From: Antedon mediterranea | Taxonomy: Eukaryota > Echinodermata > Crinoidea > Comatulida > Antedonidae | DNA length: 64,000 nt | Direction: 5' to 3' | Assembly: GCF_964355755.1 (NCBI RefSeq) | Contig: NC_092676.1 | Location: 2,772,288-2,836,287 of the forward strand | Shown here: one piece after another, positions 1-10,400 of the stretch | Numbering within the stretch: position 1 is the stretch's first letter | How the letters are laid out: each line of letters opens with the position of its first letter | The notes under the pieces: model-generated | What the model saw: only the letters and a program-made list of their open reading frames with translations | Database searches by the model: none | Told to the model about the DNA's origin: nothing | Translations under genes and position numbers: made by a program

Positions 1-451
1 TCTATTACATCAAGTGCGGAACATTGTAAAATTGGTTATTGCACACAAGTATCGTGTGAGTGCAACAGATACCTTTAACTGTCTCGTTTAGACGACACAA
101 ACTCTTGAGGTGTAAGTAGCGTTTGTTAATGGCCTGTATCCTTTGAATCGTATCGGAATTCAAATGCTTTTGTTAATGTTTGTGTTGAATTTAAGTGACC
201 ACGAGTACTGTTTCAATAATGACCATGTTGTTTAAACATCATTAAACGTATCTTGTATTTAATAACAATGTACATACAAGCAAGAAAACGTTGCTAATTA
301 GTGTCGTCTGCCCAGCAGCGAACGATAACAAAAGTGCGCGTTTTACACAATATCACTGCTCGTTACCAGTCCATTAGGGCTGTTCAAATAATATTCTCCT
401 AGTTATTAAATTGTGGCAAATAGTAGTGGGCCTACTGCACGTGTCGTGTTT

Positions 452-600
452 GGAGTGGAGTTGTTGCTTGGTGGTTATGATGCTTGGCTACCAATCTAAG
501 GGTCCTGGGTTCAAGTCCTGTCATGTCAGGATTTTTCCTCCTCATGACAATTTGCAACTCCACTCCAAAAGACTTGTAATAATAAGTCTTTGTTTATGTA
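452..600 (+). mobile_element. tRNA-derived SINE
   Basis: The head carries an A-box-like TTGCTTGGTGGTTATG near 464-479 and a B box GGTTCAAGTCC at 508-518, spaced as in a tRNA gene. The downstream tail (CTCCACTCC...GACTTGTAATAA) resembles the tails of the SINEs near 26.1 kb and 51.0 kb. There is no foldable complete cloverleaf, so this is a SINE rather than a working tRNA gene. Confidence 0.6.
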
Positions 601-1120
601 GAACATCTTGTTTGTCTTGTGAACGGGATTGTCACCTTTGAGAAGGATAGTGAATGAATTCCTTGAGTGGTTGTCCTTGGCAATTTTCCTAAAATGAGAA
701 TTTAAAAAAAAGAGTGGTATGCATTTAATTGTTTAGGTCTACAAACCCCCTAAACATCACTAAATTTCAAATGTTTAAAAACAGTAAACATTATTAGCAA
801 AGAAGAATGAGTGATCATTATGGTAATACAGATATTGCCTGCTTAGAGGTTTATCTTCCGATGGAATTATATTGGACGAGGGACTATATTTTCCTGAAGG
901 GGATATATCAAATGTTATATTACACCCATACAAAAGCCTTGTAGTTTAATTTTAACGAATGAATTCACAAAGTGTGTACACTGGGAGTACTTTTCTTTCG
1001 GTCATTATAAAATAATAATTTTCTCCAAGATGATATAATATTTTCGGTTCTCGGAGGGCTAATCACGTAATGCCATTTCTACTAATCACGTTCTTGTATT
1101 TACACAGACTACGCAATCTA

Positions 1121-1270
1121 AAGCTCTGTCACACTATCAAACTTTGTGTGACAAAATGTTTGATGTGCCCATATGATGTCATATCACTACCATATTTAGC
1201 TATGTCACTACCATATTTAGGCATATCACTAACATGTTTAGGCACATCACACTTTTTTTGTCAAACTAGC
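1121..1270. mobile_element. M1 palindromic MITE, copy 1 (right end degraded)
   Basis: It begins AAGCTCTGTC(T)ACACTATCAAAC and continues through the family core (GATGTGCCCATAT, CACTACCATATTTAG repeated, CACATCACACTTTTTTTGTCAAACTAG). The last part of the right terminal repeat is lost. The inner CACTACCATATTTAG word is amplified, as in copy 12. Confidence 0.75.
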
Positions 1271-2293
1271 TTAACATTTTCAATGATTTTCAATATCATC
1301 TCTAAACGTATAGTGTATTTCCTATAAGGATTACCATATCACAAAAGGCATATAACTAAATTTTGATAACATGGAAACAGCTACCACATTGCAGGTGTTT
1401 TCATAAACAAACTAATCTACACAGTAACTATGTATGACGTCATTTATAAATTTATATATAATATATATAATTCAATAGAAGTAAAGATATGTATGTATTT
1501 CTTTTAAAGGAGGAGACTGGGTGACAATGTCGAATAACATACGTATATAATATTTTAAAGGCAATTAAAATGTCTTATTCAACTCAACTAATTACATATC
1601 TGTTTCAAATTTGTAATACAATATTTACTTTGGACGTGATCGAACATAATTATTTTGATAATTATCATTAGTAAACTAATTAAATTGAGATATAATGCTT
1701 AAAATCATACAAGATATAAATAAGGTTTAAAACTGTTATGCAATTTCAATTGTTGACGCATAAACGTAAACAAATACATGCTTGTTACATTTTAAAGGGC
1801 TTATTCGCGAATTTTATATTAAAGGCTATCACTTGATATCACTAGAAAAATTCCTGTAGCATTTCAAAAGGGCTTATTCGCGAATTTCGTTCTCGTTATT
1901 TTAAATGTGATCACAAAATATATTGATTTTAATTACAGTCTAAAAACACATCAAGCAGTCACAATTAAATTTTTTTTATTAAAAACATTAATTACAGATT
2001 GAAATGTTATAAAAATAAATAGGTCAATACGCATTCTTATTTAAATAATTATTTATTTAATCTAATACGGTAATAGTAATAACTAGATATAATGTGTAAA
2101 GCTGTACATTCATAATATAAAAACCAATTGATAGATAATAGATAGTTTCTGATGTCTAATCAATCAATCGAATTGCTAATTTTCATTGTGATCAAAAAAC
2201 TAGTTTAAATTGTGAAATTAGTATTGGTTTTACAATTTGTGATATATATTAGAAACGGAGATGGATAGGCACAATGCATGAGGTCTGGTCAGA

Positions 2294-2460
2294 AAAGTCG
2301 ACCTCGGGTAAAAAAAGTCAACCTCGTGTAAAAATAGTCCACATCGGGTCAAAAAAAGTCGACATCGGGTCAAAAAATTCGTCATCGGGTTAAAACAATT
2401 CGTAATCTGGTAAAAAAGTTCGTCATCGAGTAAAAAAAGTCGACATCGGGTTAGAAAATG
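2294..2460. repeat. Minisatellite of about 22-23 bp, 8 units
   Basis: Degenerate tandem units read AAAAAAGTCGACATCGGGT with changes in the central word (GTCGAC, GTCAAC, GTCCAC, TTCGTC). The tract ends about 290 bp before the Kv3 core exon. Confidence 0.75.
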
Positions 2461-2752
2461 TGTAGTTTCTTGAAAATGTGGCGGCGAATGTTTTCGTATG
2501 TGTTTTTAAATTTTTTTTGTGGTTCACTTTATTCATTCAATGTTTCATTACATAATTTCTAAACATTTTCTACCTTTTTAAATTATTTTCTGTTTTTCCC
2601 CTCATTAATATCATAACTTTAACCTTAGTATCATCATTAGTAAACTCATCAGTTAGTATTTTGTTTTCTGAATTACTAAACATTACTACAAAGTATTTAC
2701 TTCTTAACATTCTTTTTTTTGGGTTAAATCCTCTATTCTTTTTTAATTGCAG

Positions 2753-3647
2753 GTTTTTGCAATTATTTCAACGGTGGCAGTTGTGTTGTCTATCACAACA
2801 TTCTGTCTGGAAACCACGTTTACCAGTGATGAGAAAACCGCAATGAACACATTGTTTTATGTAGAAGGCGTTTGCGTCATGTGGTTCGTTTCTGAGTTAA
2901 TAATTCGTTTTATCTTCTGTCCGAACAAGAAAAAATACTTTGTCAATCCGTTTCATATCATAGACTTCATTGGTTGCGTGCCGTTTTTCGTTGACTGTAT
3001 TGTTAGGTTGACGGACTCGCAAATAAACGATGCCGTTGCGGAGTTTTTTGGATTTATACGTATAGTGCGAATCTTCCGCGTCTTCAAAATGACGCGGCAT
3101 TTTAGCGGATTGCAAATTTTGATACAGACTATTCGATCTAGCGCCAAAGAACTGATGCTGCTCAGTATGTTTTTAGGAATTGGTGTCTTAACTTTTGGAA
3201 GTCTGTTATACTATGCAGAAAAAACAGATGATGATGATTCTGGAGGAGGGTGCCAACGTATCAATAACATCCCTGTAGGATTCTGGTGGGCCGTGGTTAC
3301 CATGACGACGGTCGGGTATGGAGACGTTTGCCCGTTGAAACCTATCGGCAAGCTGATTGGCTCAGTGACGGGCGTGTTTGGCGTTCTAATGATCGCTTTG
3401 CCCGTCCCCGTTATTGTCAACAATTTTGCGCTGTATTACTCGCATGCGCAGGCTCGATTAAAGTTACCCAAAAAACGTAAGCGCGTTCTGGTGGACGTCC
3501 CTGACGCGTTGAAGGGTCACACCATACAGAACATGTCCTCGAGCATAAGTGGGTACTCAACTCAATCCACAAACGACATGAATGAACTGGATAATTCAAG
3601 CGTACACAGTGACCGTATTGGGAATGACAGGTGCAACCTAAAAACAG
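2753..3647 (+). CDS. KCNC: Kv3/Shaw-type voltage-gated potassium channel, core exon S1-S6 (partial gene)
   Basis: This one exon encodes the membrane core of a tetrameric delayed-rectifier K+ channel. From the acceptor after AATTGCAG the protein enters in phase 0 within S1. Numbering from that point, S1 is about 1-20, S2 32-55, S3 67-86, and S4 is 100-118 with R103, R106, R109, K112 and R115. S5 is 133-155, the selectivity filter TTVGYGD is 185-191, and S6 contains ALPVPVIVNNF (215-225). The LPKKRKR stretch just after S6 is a Kv3 hallmark and separates it from Kv1, Kv2 and Kv4. The exon ends at donor CAG|GTAAGG in phase 1. The T1 domain and start codon must lie upstream of the window. Expected location is the plasma membrane of excitable cells (family knowledge). 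Confidence 0.93.
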
Positions 3648-3679
3648 GTAAGGGTTTTTAGCCTGTCGAATTTCATTCA

Positions 3680-3885
3680 CTGGCATTGAATCCGAAAAGA
3701 GTGTAATTTCACTCTTCACTGGATTGAATCCGAAAAGAGTGTAATTTCACTCTTTCCTGGATTGAATCCGAAAGGAGTGTAATTTCACTCTTCCCTGGAT
3801 TGAATCCGAAAGGAGTGTAATTTCACTCTTTCCTGGATTGAATCCGAAAGGAGTGTAATTTCACTCTTCCCTGGATTGAATCAAA
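3680..3885. repeat. Tandem repeat of about 38 bp, 5 units, with internal inverted repeats
   Basis: Units read GGATTGAATCCGAAAGGAGTG then TAATTTCACTCTTCCCT. Each holds the near-palindrome GGATTGAATCC and the hairpin GAGTG-TAATTT-CACTC. It lies just inside the intron after the Kv3 core exon. Confidence 0.85.
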
Positions 3886-4012
3886 ATTATTCTATATGAA
3901 CAGCTACGCAATGTATGCATTGTATTAAAAATGATTGAAACAGAGCCCGTTTTTTTAAAACTTATTATAAAATGTAATATAATTATGTTATAATAACCTC
4001 ACTTATTTTCAG

Positions 4013-4038
4013 AAAGCGGACCAAGCGTCGTGAAATAA
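4013..4038 (+). CDS. KCNC: Possible short alternative terminal exon of the Kv3 gene
   Basis: Acceptor CTTATTTTCAG at 4002-4012 joins in phase 1 to the core exon (leftover G) and gives ESGPSVVK followed by a stop. Such a short tail can occur by chance. Its support is the good acceptor, the matching phase and the other phase-1 tails downstream. Mammalian KCNC genes are known to use alternative 3' exons. Confidence 0.4.
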
Positions 4039-4444
4039 ATCCCTTTTGTAAAAGTGGTACTATACAGGACCTTTTCCTAGTGTTGAAATGAACTTATTTA
4101 TTTTGTAAATTTGATGCATTTTTTAAATTTATATAAATATAAAAGAACAATTCATTTTACATAATAGTCTAACCCTAACCCTAATAGCGCTCTACACCAT
4201 AGCGAGGCCCACAGCCTACTAAGCCAAATGAGCATGCCATGCAAGCCCAATTTGCATAACTGGAGCACCAGGTGAAATACAACAAACTAATTAATTAATT
4301 TTACACACAGACACATTACCCGGTTAACGACTGGAAACCATTGAGATTACGAAAAAGTCCTGTCTATATTAGCCCCACTTACAAAAAAGACCTTATTTTA
4401 CAACGTTTGTTCCACTTTCTTATTTTTCTTACATTACAATACAG

Positions 4445-4609
4445 TTTCAGCATCAATACCGGTCTCTGGTGAAAAGACAAATATCACAGTTCAATTTATG
4501 GACGAGTTAAGCTACAAGAGTAGCAGTCCCGATAGAACGAAGTCAATAAAGAAGCCTGGGGTTGGAAAGCGGGCAAGCATTCTACCAAGGCCTAGCCTCG
4601 CAACAAATG
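4445..4609 (+). CDS. KCNC: Cassette exon in the Kv3 C-terminal region
   Basis: Acceptor TTACAATACAG and donor AATG|GTAAGT frame a 165-nt exon (55 codons) that enters and leaves in phase 1, so including or skipping it keeps the frame. The product is hydrophilic, rich in Ser, Lys and Arg, begins VSASIPVSGEKTN and has KKPGVGKRASI, a possible basophilic kinase site. It is fully open and less AT-rich than its surroundings. The most likely reading is an intracellular C-terminal cassette between the core exon and the terminal exon at 5542. Confidence 0.72.
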
Positions 4610-4970
4610 GTAAGTAATATTACGCCTCATACAGATTCTACGTAGGACAAGCTACGCGGTTTTCCGCTTACCGTACCGCTCGTCAGGAAACGAAACGAGT
4701 TTGAAAATCAGGTTGTTAAAATTGCAATAGTAAATCTATTGAAAATAGTGAGGTTGTGAGAAGATCGAACCGTGACAAATTGGTAAACGTATTCGAAGAA
4801 AACATCTTGTTTGGCGCCTAATAAGCGGTCACCATCTGCCCAAGACAAAGTCCTCACAAACTGTTTTGTTGTATAAATTAGATATCGACGTACGCGTGCG
4901 ATTAATTATAAGGTTATATTATAATGTCATCTCGCAAACAAATCTCCCAAAAAAAGAAAAAAACCACTAC

Positions 4971-5345
4971 CAAAGATGGTAGACGAAACGCAAAGATGGT
5001 AGACGAAACGCAATGATCGTAACGCAACGCAAAGATGGTGGACGCGACGCAAGCGAGTTGATCGATGACAGTGATAGTTCGAATAAACGCAATTGCCTGT
5101 GTTTGGTAAAATCCTTTAAAGCGTGGTTCCTACTAGTGACGCAACGCAATGACGTAACGCAACGCAAGTGAATTGACCAATCACAAGCGATGGCTTATTC
5201 GCTTGTGATTGCTAACTATCTATAACTTCGCTTGTCATTGGTTAAAACGCTTGCGTTTCGTTAACGTCCTTGCGTTACGTTCTAGTGGGAACCAAGCTTA
5301 AGTTGCACTTACGTCATTGTGTTGCGTCTCTAGTGGGAATGTGGC
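4971..5345. mobile_element. MITE family M2 (AACGCAACGCAAG inverted repeats), full copy plus partial copies
   Basis: A full copy spans about 5115-5302. Its left arm (GTGGTTCCTACTAGTGACG, then AACGCAACGCAAG) is mirrored by a right arm (GCTTGCGTTTCGTTAACG, then CTAGTGGGAACCAAGCTT). The middle has a second hairpin, CAATCACAAGCGA / TCGCTTGTGATTG. Flanking pieces at 4971-5090 and 5303-5345 look like partial copies. It lies in the intron between the cassette exon and the terminal exon. Confidence 0.75.
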
Positions 5346-5541
5346 ATTACATATAAGGAGTTATTATTATGACTGTGTCATTGAACTGAATCAAATACAT
5401 TATTCATTAACTATCCGTTAAGTATTGTTTATTATATAACACCTAAATACATTTCTGTCATTTGATTTGACGATTGTGGGTCACATGGCGTGCAATAGTA
5501 CGCACTATTTTATAATAATATACTGTTTATTTTGATTTCAG

Positions 5542-5642
5542 GAATTACAGGTGACGCCAGAGGGACACGTGGAAGTAACTCGTTTAAAAACAGAAGGAGA
5601 TCTTTTCTACCACCAGCAATGACAGATATTAGTAGCTGTTGA
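5542..5642 (+). CDS. KCNC: Main terminal exon of the Kv3 gene
   Basis: Acceptor TTTTGATTTCAG is followed by an open frame in phase 1 (after a leftover G). It encodes a basic tail starting GITGDARGTRG, containing KNRRRSF, and ending TDISSC with a TGA stop. It joins in frame either from the cassette exon at 4609 or directly from the core exon at 3647. The TGA falls in TTGACCAATCACAAGCG, a word shared with MITE M2 (also near 5172), so transposon sequence appears to provide the stop codon. The tail is cytoplasmic; I recognise no domain in it. Confidence 0.7.
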
Positions 5643-5727
5643 CCAATCACAAGCGACAGTTTGAATGATACATCCGGGCGCTTTCATACGTCATGCGTTG
5701 TGTCCAAGTGGGAACCAAACTTAAAGC
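5640..5727. mobile_element. M2-related MITE fragment overlapping the Kv3 stop codon
   Basis: It starts TTGACCAATCACAAGCGA, the same word as at 5172-5189 and nearly the same as at 21519. It ends AAGTGGGAACCAAACTTAAAG, like the outer arm of M2. The first bases overlap the last codons of the Kv3 terminal exon. Confidence 0.6.
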
Positions 5728-5735
5728 TTTGCTTA

Positions 5736-5881
5736 AAACTCTATCTACACTATCAAACTAGTTTGACACAAAAACTGTGATATACCCAAATATGATAGTG
5801 ATATGACATTATCATGTCCATATATAGGCACACCACATTTTTGGTCACATATAAAGTTTGATACTGTGTAGAAAGATCTTT
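5736..5881. mobile_element. M1 palindromic MITE, copy 2
   Basis: The left end is AAACTCTATCTACACTATC and the right end GATACTGTGTAGAAAGATCTT. The core ATGATAGTGATATGACATT and CATGTCCATATATAGGCAC match the family in the CAAACTAGTTTGAC-first orientation. Confidence 0.75.
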
Positions 5882-6787
5882 ATACATTGTTGCTGCTTGA
5901 GGTATGTCAGCTGAGTTCATGAGGGTGGGTGTTTGGAGTATGATGGGCTAGGCCTCCACAACCACCATCGGTACCTCTCAATTTAGTTGATCGTTTGCTA
6001 TCACAACGCGTATATTGAAAGCGCAAGAGTAATTGTTGTTGCGCATCAAAGTGTATTGAAAGCTCATATTCTTCAGTTGAATATGCAAAATACATACGCT
6101 GAGTAAATTAGTCCTCATTCTCTTAAAAATATGGAAAAATAAGAAAAAAATATTCATTGGGTAATCATTCGGTATAGAGGAGGAGAAAACGGGTTCAACA
6201 CTGTAAAATACGGACTAAAAAATGTTTTTAAATAATACTGACAAAAATGAGTTTTTTTAATTCGAAATAAGAAAGAAAAATAATAATATTCCATGCTTGA
6301 TTTGAAATTATTATCAATTCACTTAAATCTAATACAATTGTCCAAAAACAAGTCATTCAATTGCGTGGGCCTAGAACAATCACAATTACTTAGTAATACG
6401 CCAGTCAAGAATAAATATTGAGTATATTGACTGGTAAATAGAACGAATATGAAATGAAAATAAACACAATATCATTCTAGAGTAATCTAGTACCATTTCG
6501 GACTTATAGCTTTGTAGAACTTTGAAATGCTTTTTTTTTTAAACAAAATGTGGCATGCATACTGTATATAAATTGTAATATAATTATCGTAATATATTTT
6601 ATAATATTTAGGCTATAAGTGTGTAGGTAAGTTGGCCCTTATTTTTATTTTTGGAAACCCGTGGTGTTAGGCTACCATCGCACCGTTATTGAAGTTGACA
6701 TTTGACCAAGAATATTGATTAAAGTATGCTTTTTATATGCCATGTTAGGGCGATGGTATGTCAGTTATGTACTGTTGTAAGCTTTAG

Positions 6788-6909
6788 CAAATGAGAGTGA
6801 ATTGATGAGCAGTCTTACAGAAGAGTTGATTGAGCCGGAAATGAAGCGATGGAGAAACTCCGGTACGGAAAAAAAAGTCGCGGACTGCGATTCAAACTGC
6901 TGTATCTGA
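6788..6909 (+). CDS. KCNC: Candidate second alternative terminal exon of the Kv3 gene
   Basis: Acceptor TTGTAAGCTTTAG at 6775-6787 opens a frame that, with the leftover G of any upstream Kv3 exon, reads ANESELMSSLTEELIEPEMK and ends DCDSNCCI with a TGA stop. It encodes 40 acidic-to-mixed residues in an otherwise AT-rich stretch, with coding-like composition. No other gene is near it. The phase match with three preceding exons supports a Kv3 tail, but no homology was recognised. Confidence 0.45.
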
Positions 6910-7122
6910 TCGGTGAATCACTTGTTGAGTTCACTCTCTAGTCGTTATAGTAATACCTCTGTGGCTTTCGTACATTATATGTATCTACTGTTTGACGGTT
7001 TGCATGGCGGAAATCAATATGTTGATACACCACTCATTCATTGGTTGAAAACAATAAAATACAAGAACAATTTGCGAGAACAAGATTACAAGAAATACGA
7101 TAGAAATGGGAGCTTAAAAGAT

Positions 7123-7268
7123 AAGCTCTGTTGACACTATAACACTTTTATGTGACAAAAAACTGTGATGTGACCATATATGGACATGATGTCATATCAC
7201 TACCTTATTGGTGCATATCACTACTATAGTTGATAGTGTTTGATAGTGTTTACACTAAACAGAGCTTT
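7123..7268. mobile_element. M1 palindromic MITE, copy 3
   Basis: AAGCTCTGTTGACACTATAAC at the left; the right arm GATAGTGTTTACACTAAACAG is altered by a small duplication of TTGATAGTG. The core CATATATGGACATGATG is intact. Confidence 0.7.
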
Positions 7269-7465
7269 AAAAGCAGAAAACATCATATCAATATATTAAA
7301 GAAATATATGCGCACATATAGCGATATAAGCGCATAGGCCTAATTATTGAATTTTAAAAAGTCGATATTTTGTTCATTTTTCAAAAAAATCCCTTTTATT
7401 TTTCGACAAAACTGTATTATGGTTCTATAAGTTGTTTGCAAAGCAATATATGCGCACATATAGTT

Positions 7466-10400
7466 TTTTGGTAAAACTGGTTACTATAGCACAATTAACA
7501 TGCGCAGAACCCATTAGTCGACTCTGCGCATGGTTATTATGCTATAGTAACCATTTATGTCAAAAGTGGTTACTATGGCACAATTGACATGCACAGAACC
7601 CATTATTCGCCTCTGCGCATGTTTTAATATTATGCTATAGTAACAATTTATGTCAAAACTGGTTTCTATAGCACAATTTACATGCGTAGAACTCTCTGCG
7701 CATGTTTATTATGCAATAGTAACCATTTATGTCAAAAAATAAAAGGGTCGAAAATCGGCCATTTTTCAAAAATATGGCCAATTTTCGACCTTTTTATTTT
7801 TCGATAAAACTGGTAACTATAGCACAATTGACATGCGCAGAACCCATTATTCAGCTCTGCGCATGTTTATTATGCTATAGTAACCATTTATGTCAAAAAA
7901 TAACAGGGTCGAAAATCGGCCATTTTTCGGAAATTTCCCTATACTATAGTACAGGGATTTTTCAAAAAATGGCAAATTTTTGACTTTTTTATTTTTCGAT
8001 AAAACTGGTTACTATAGCACAATTGACATGCGCAGAACCCATTATTCGGCTCTGCGCATGTTTATTATGCTATAGTAACCATTTATGTCAAAAAATAAAA
8101 GGGTCGAAAATCGGCCATTTTTCGGAAATTTCCCTGTCCTATAGTACAGGGATTTTTCAAAAAATGGAAAATTTTTGACCTTTTTATTTTTCGATAGAAC
8201 TGGTTACTATAGCACAATTGACATGCGCAGAACCCATTATTCGGCTCTGCGCATGTTTATTATGCTATGGTAACCATTTATGTCAAAATTGGTTACTATA
8301 GCACAATTGACATGCGCAGAACCCATTATTTGTCTTTGCACATGTTTATTATGCAATAGTAACCATTTATGTCAAAAAATAAAAGGGTTGAAAATCGGCC
8401 ATTTTTCGGAAATTTCCCTGTACTATAGTACAGGGATTTTTCAAAAAAATGGCAAATTTTTGACCTTTTTATTTTTCGATAAAACTGGTTACTATAGCAC
8501 AATTGACATGCGCAGAACCCATTATTGGGCTCTGCGCATGTTTATTATGCAATAGTAACCATTTATGTCAAAAAATAAAAGGGTTGAAAATCGGCCATTT
8601 TTCGGAAATTTCCCTGTACTATAGTACAGGGATTTTTCAAAAAAATGGCAAATTTTTGACCTTTTTATTTTTCGATAAAACTGGTTACTATAGCACAATT
8701 GACATGCGCAGAACCCATTATTTGGCTCTGCGCATGTTTATTATGCTATAGTAACCATTTATGTCAAAAAATAAAAGGGTCGAAAATCGGCCATTTTTAG
8801 GAAATTTCCCTGTACAGGGATTTTTCAAAAATACGGCCAATTTTCGACCTTTTTATTTTTCGATAAAACTGGTAACTATAGCACAATTGACATGCGCAGA
8901 ACCCATTATTGGGCTCTCCGCATGTTTATTATGCAATAGTAACCATTTATGTCAAAAAATAAAAGGGTTGAAAATCGGCCATTTTTCGGAAATTTCCCTG
9001 TACTATAGTACAGGGATTTTTTTTAAAAAATGGCAAATTTTTGACCTTTTTATTTTTCGATAAAACTGGTTACTATAGCACAATTGACATGCGCAGAACC
9101 CATTATTCAGCTCTGCGCATGTTTATTATGCTATAGTAATCATTTATGTCAAAAAATAAAAGGGTCGAAAATCGGCCATTTTTCGGAAATTTCCCTATAC
9201 TATAGTACATGGATTTTTCAAAAAATGGCAAATTTTTGACCTTTTTATTTTTCAATAAAACTGGTTACTATCGCACAATTGACATGCACAGAACCCATTA
9301 TTCGGCTCTGCGCATGTTTAGTATGCAATAGTAACCATTTATGTCAAAAAATAAAAGGGTCGAAAATCAGCCATTTTTCGGAAATTTCCCTATACTATAG
9401 TACAGGGATTTTTCAAAAAATGGCAAATTTTTGACCTTTTTATTTTTCGATAAAACTGGTTACTATAGCACAATTGACATGCGCAGAACCCATTATTCGG
9501 CTCTGCGCATGTTTATTATGCTATAGTAACCATTTATGTCAAAATTGGTTACTATAGCACAATTGACATGCGCAGAACCCATTATTCGGCTCTGCGCATG
9601 TTTATTATGCTATAGTAACCATTTATGTCAAAAAATAAAAGGGTCGAAAATCGGCCATTTTTAGGAAATTTCCCTGTACAGGGATTTTTCAAAAATATGG
9701 CCAATTTTCGACCTTTTTATTTTTCGATAAAACTGGTAACTATAGCACAATTGACATGCGCAGAACCCATTATTGGGCTCTGCGCATGTTTATTATGCAA
9801 TAGTAACCATTTATGTCAAAAAATAAAAGGGTTGAAAATCGGCCATTTTTCGGAAATTTCCCTGTACTATAGTACAGGGATTTTTCAAAAAATGGCAAAT
9901 TTTTGACCTTTTTATTCTTCGATAGAACTGGTTACTATAGCACAATTGACATGCGCAGAACCCATTATTCGGCTCTGCGCATGTTTATTATGCTATAGTA
10001 ACCATTTATGTCAAAATTGGTTACTATAGCCCAATTGACATGCGCAGAACCCATTATTTGTCTTTGCGCATGTTTATTATGCAATAGTAACCATTTATGT
10101 CAAAAAATAAAAGGGTTGAAAATCGGCCATTTTTCGGAAATTTCCCTGTACTATAGTACAGGGATTTTTAAAAAAAAAAATGGCAAATTTTTGACCTTTT
10201 TATTTTTCGATAAAACTGGTAACTATAGCACAATTGACATGCGCAGAACCCATTATTCAGCTCTGCGCATGTTTATTATGCTATAGTAACCATTTATGTC
10301 AAAAAATAACAGGGTCGAAAATCGGCCATTTTTCGGAAATTTCCCTATACTATAGTACAGGGATTTTTCAAAAAATGGCAAATTTTTGACTTTTTTATTT

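Larger units (their letters stand above)
1..2752 (+). other. Non-coding region upstream of the Kv3 core exon (intron or 5' flank)
   Basis: No exon with usable splice sites and conserved protein was found here. It is probably the intron between the upstream T1 (tetramerisation) exon, which is not in the window, and the channel exon. It holds a tRNA-headed SINE, one M1 MITE and a 22-bp repeat tract. It also holds a short direct duplication of a block containing the palindrome TTCGCGAA (about 1793-1815 and 1866-1888). The rest is plain AT-rich sequence. Confidence 0.5.

Noticed and set aside
461-518. Functional tRNA gene
   Set aside because: A and B boxes are present but no acceptor or anticodon stem can be formed; similar copies recur with SINE tails.
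2897-3719. Minus-strand frames over the Kv3 exon
   Set aside because: Antisense shadows of a strongly conserved channel exon.
4171-4186. Telomere-like TAACCCTAACCCTAA
   Set aside because: Only about 2.5 units; too short to mean anything beyond chance or a minor interstitial trace.
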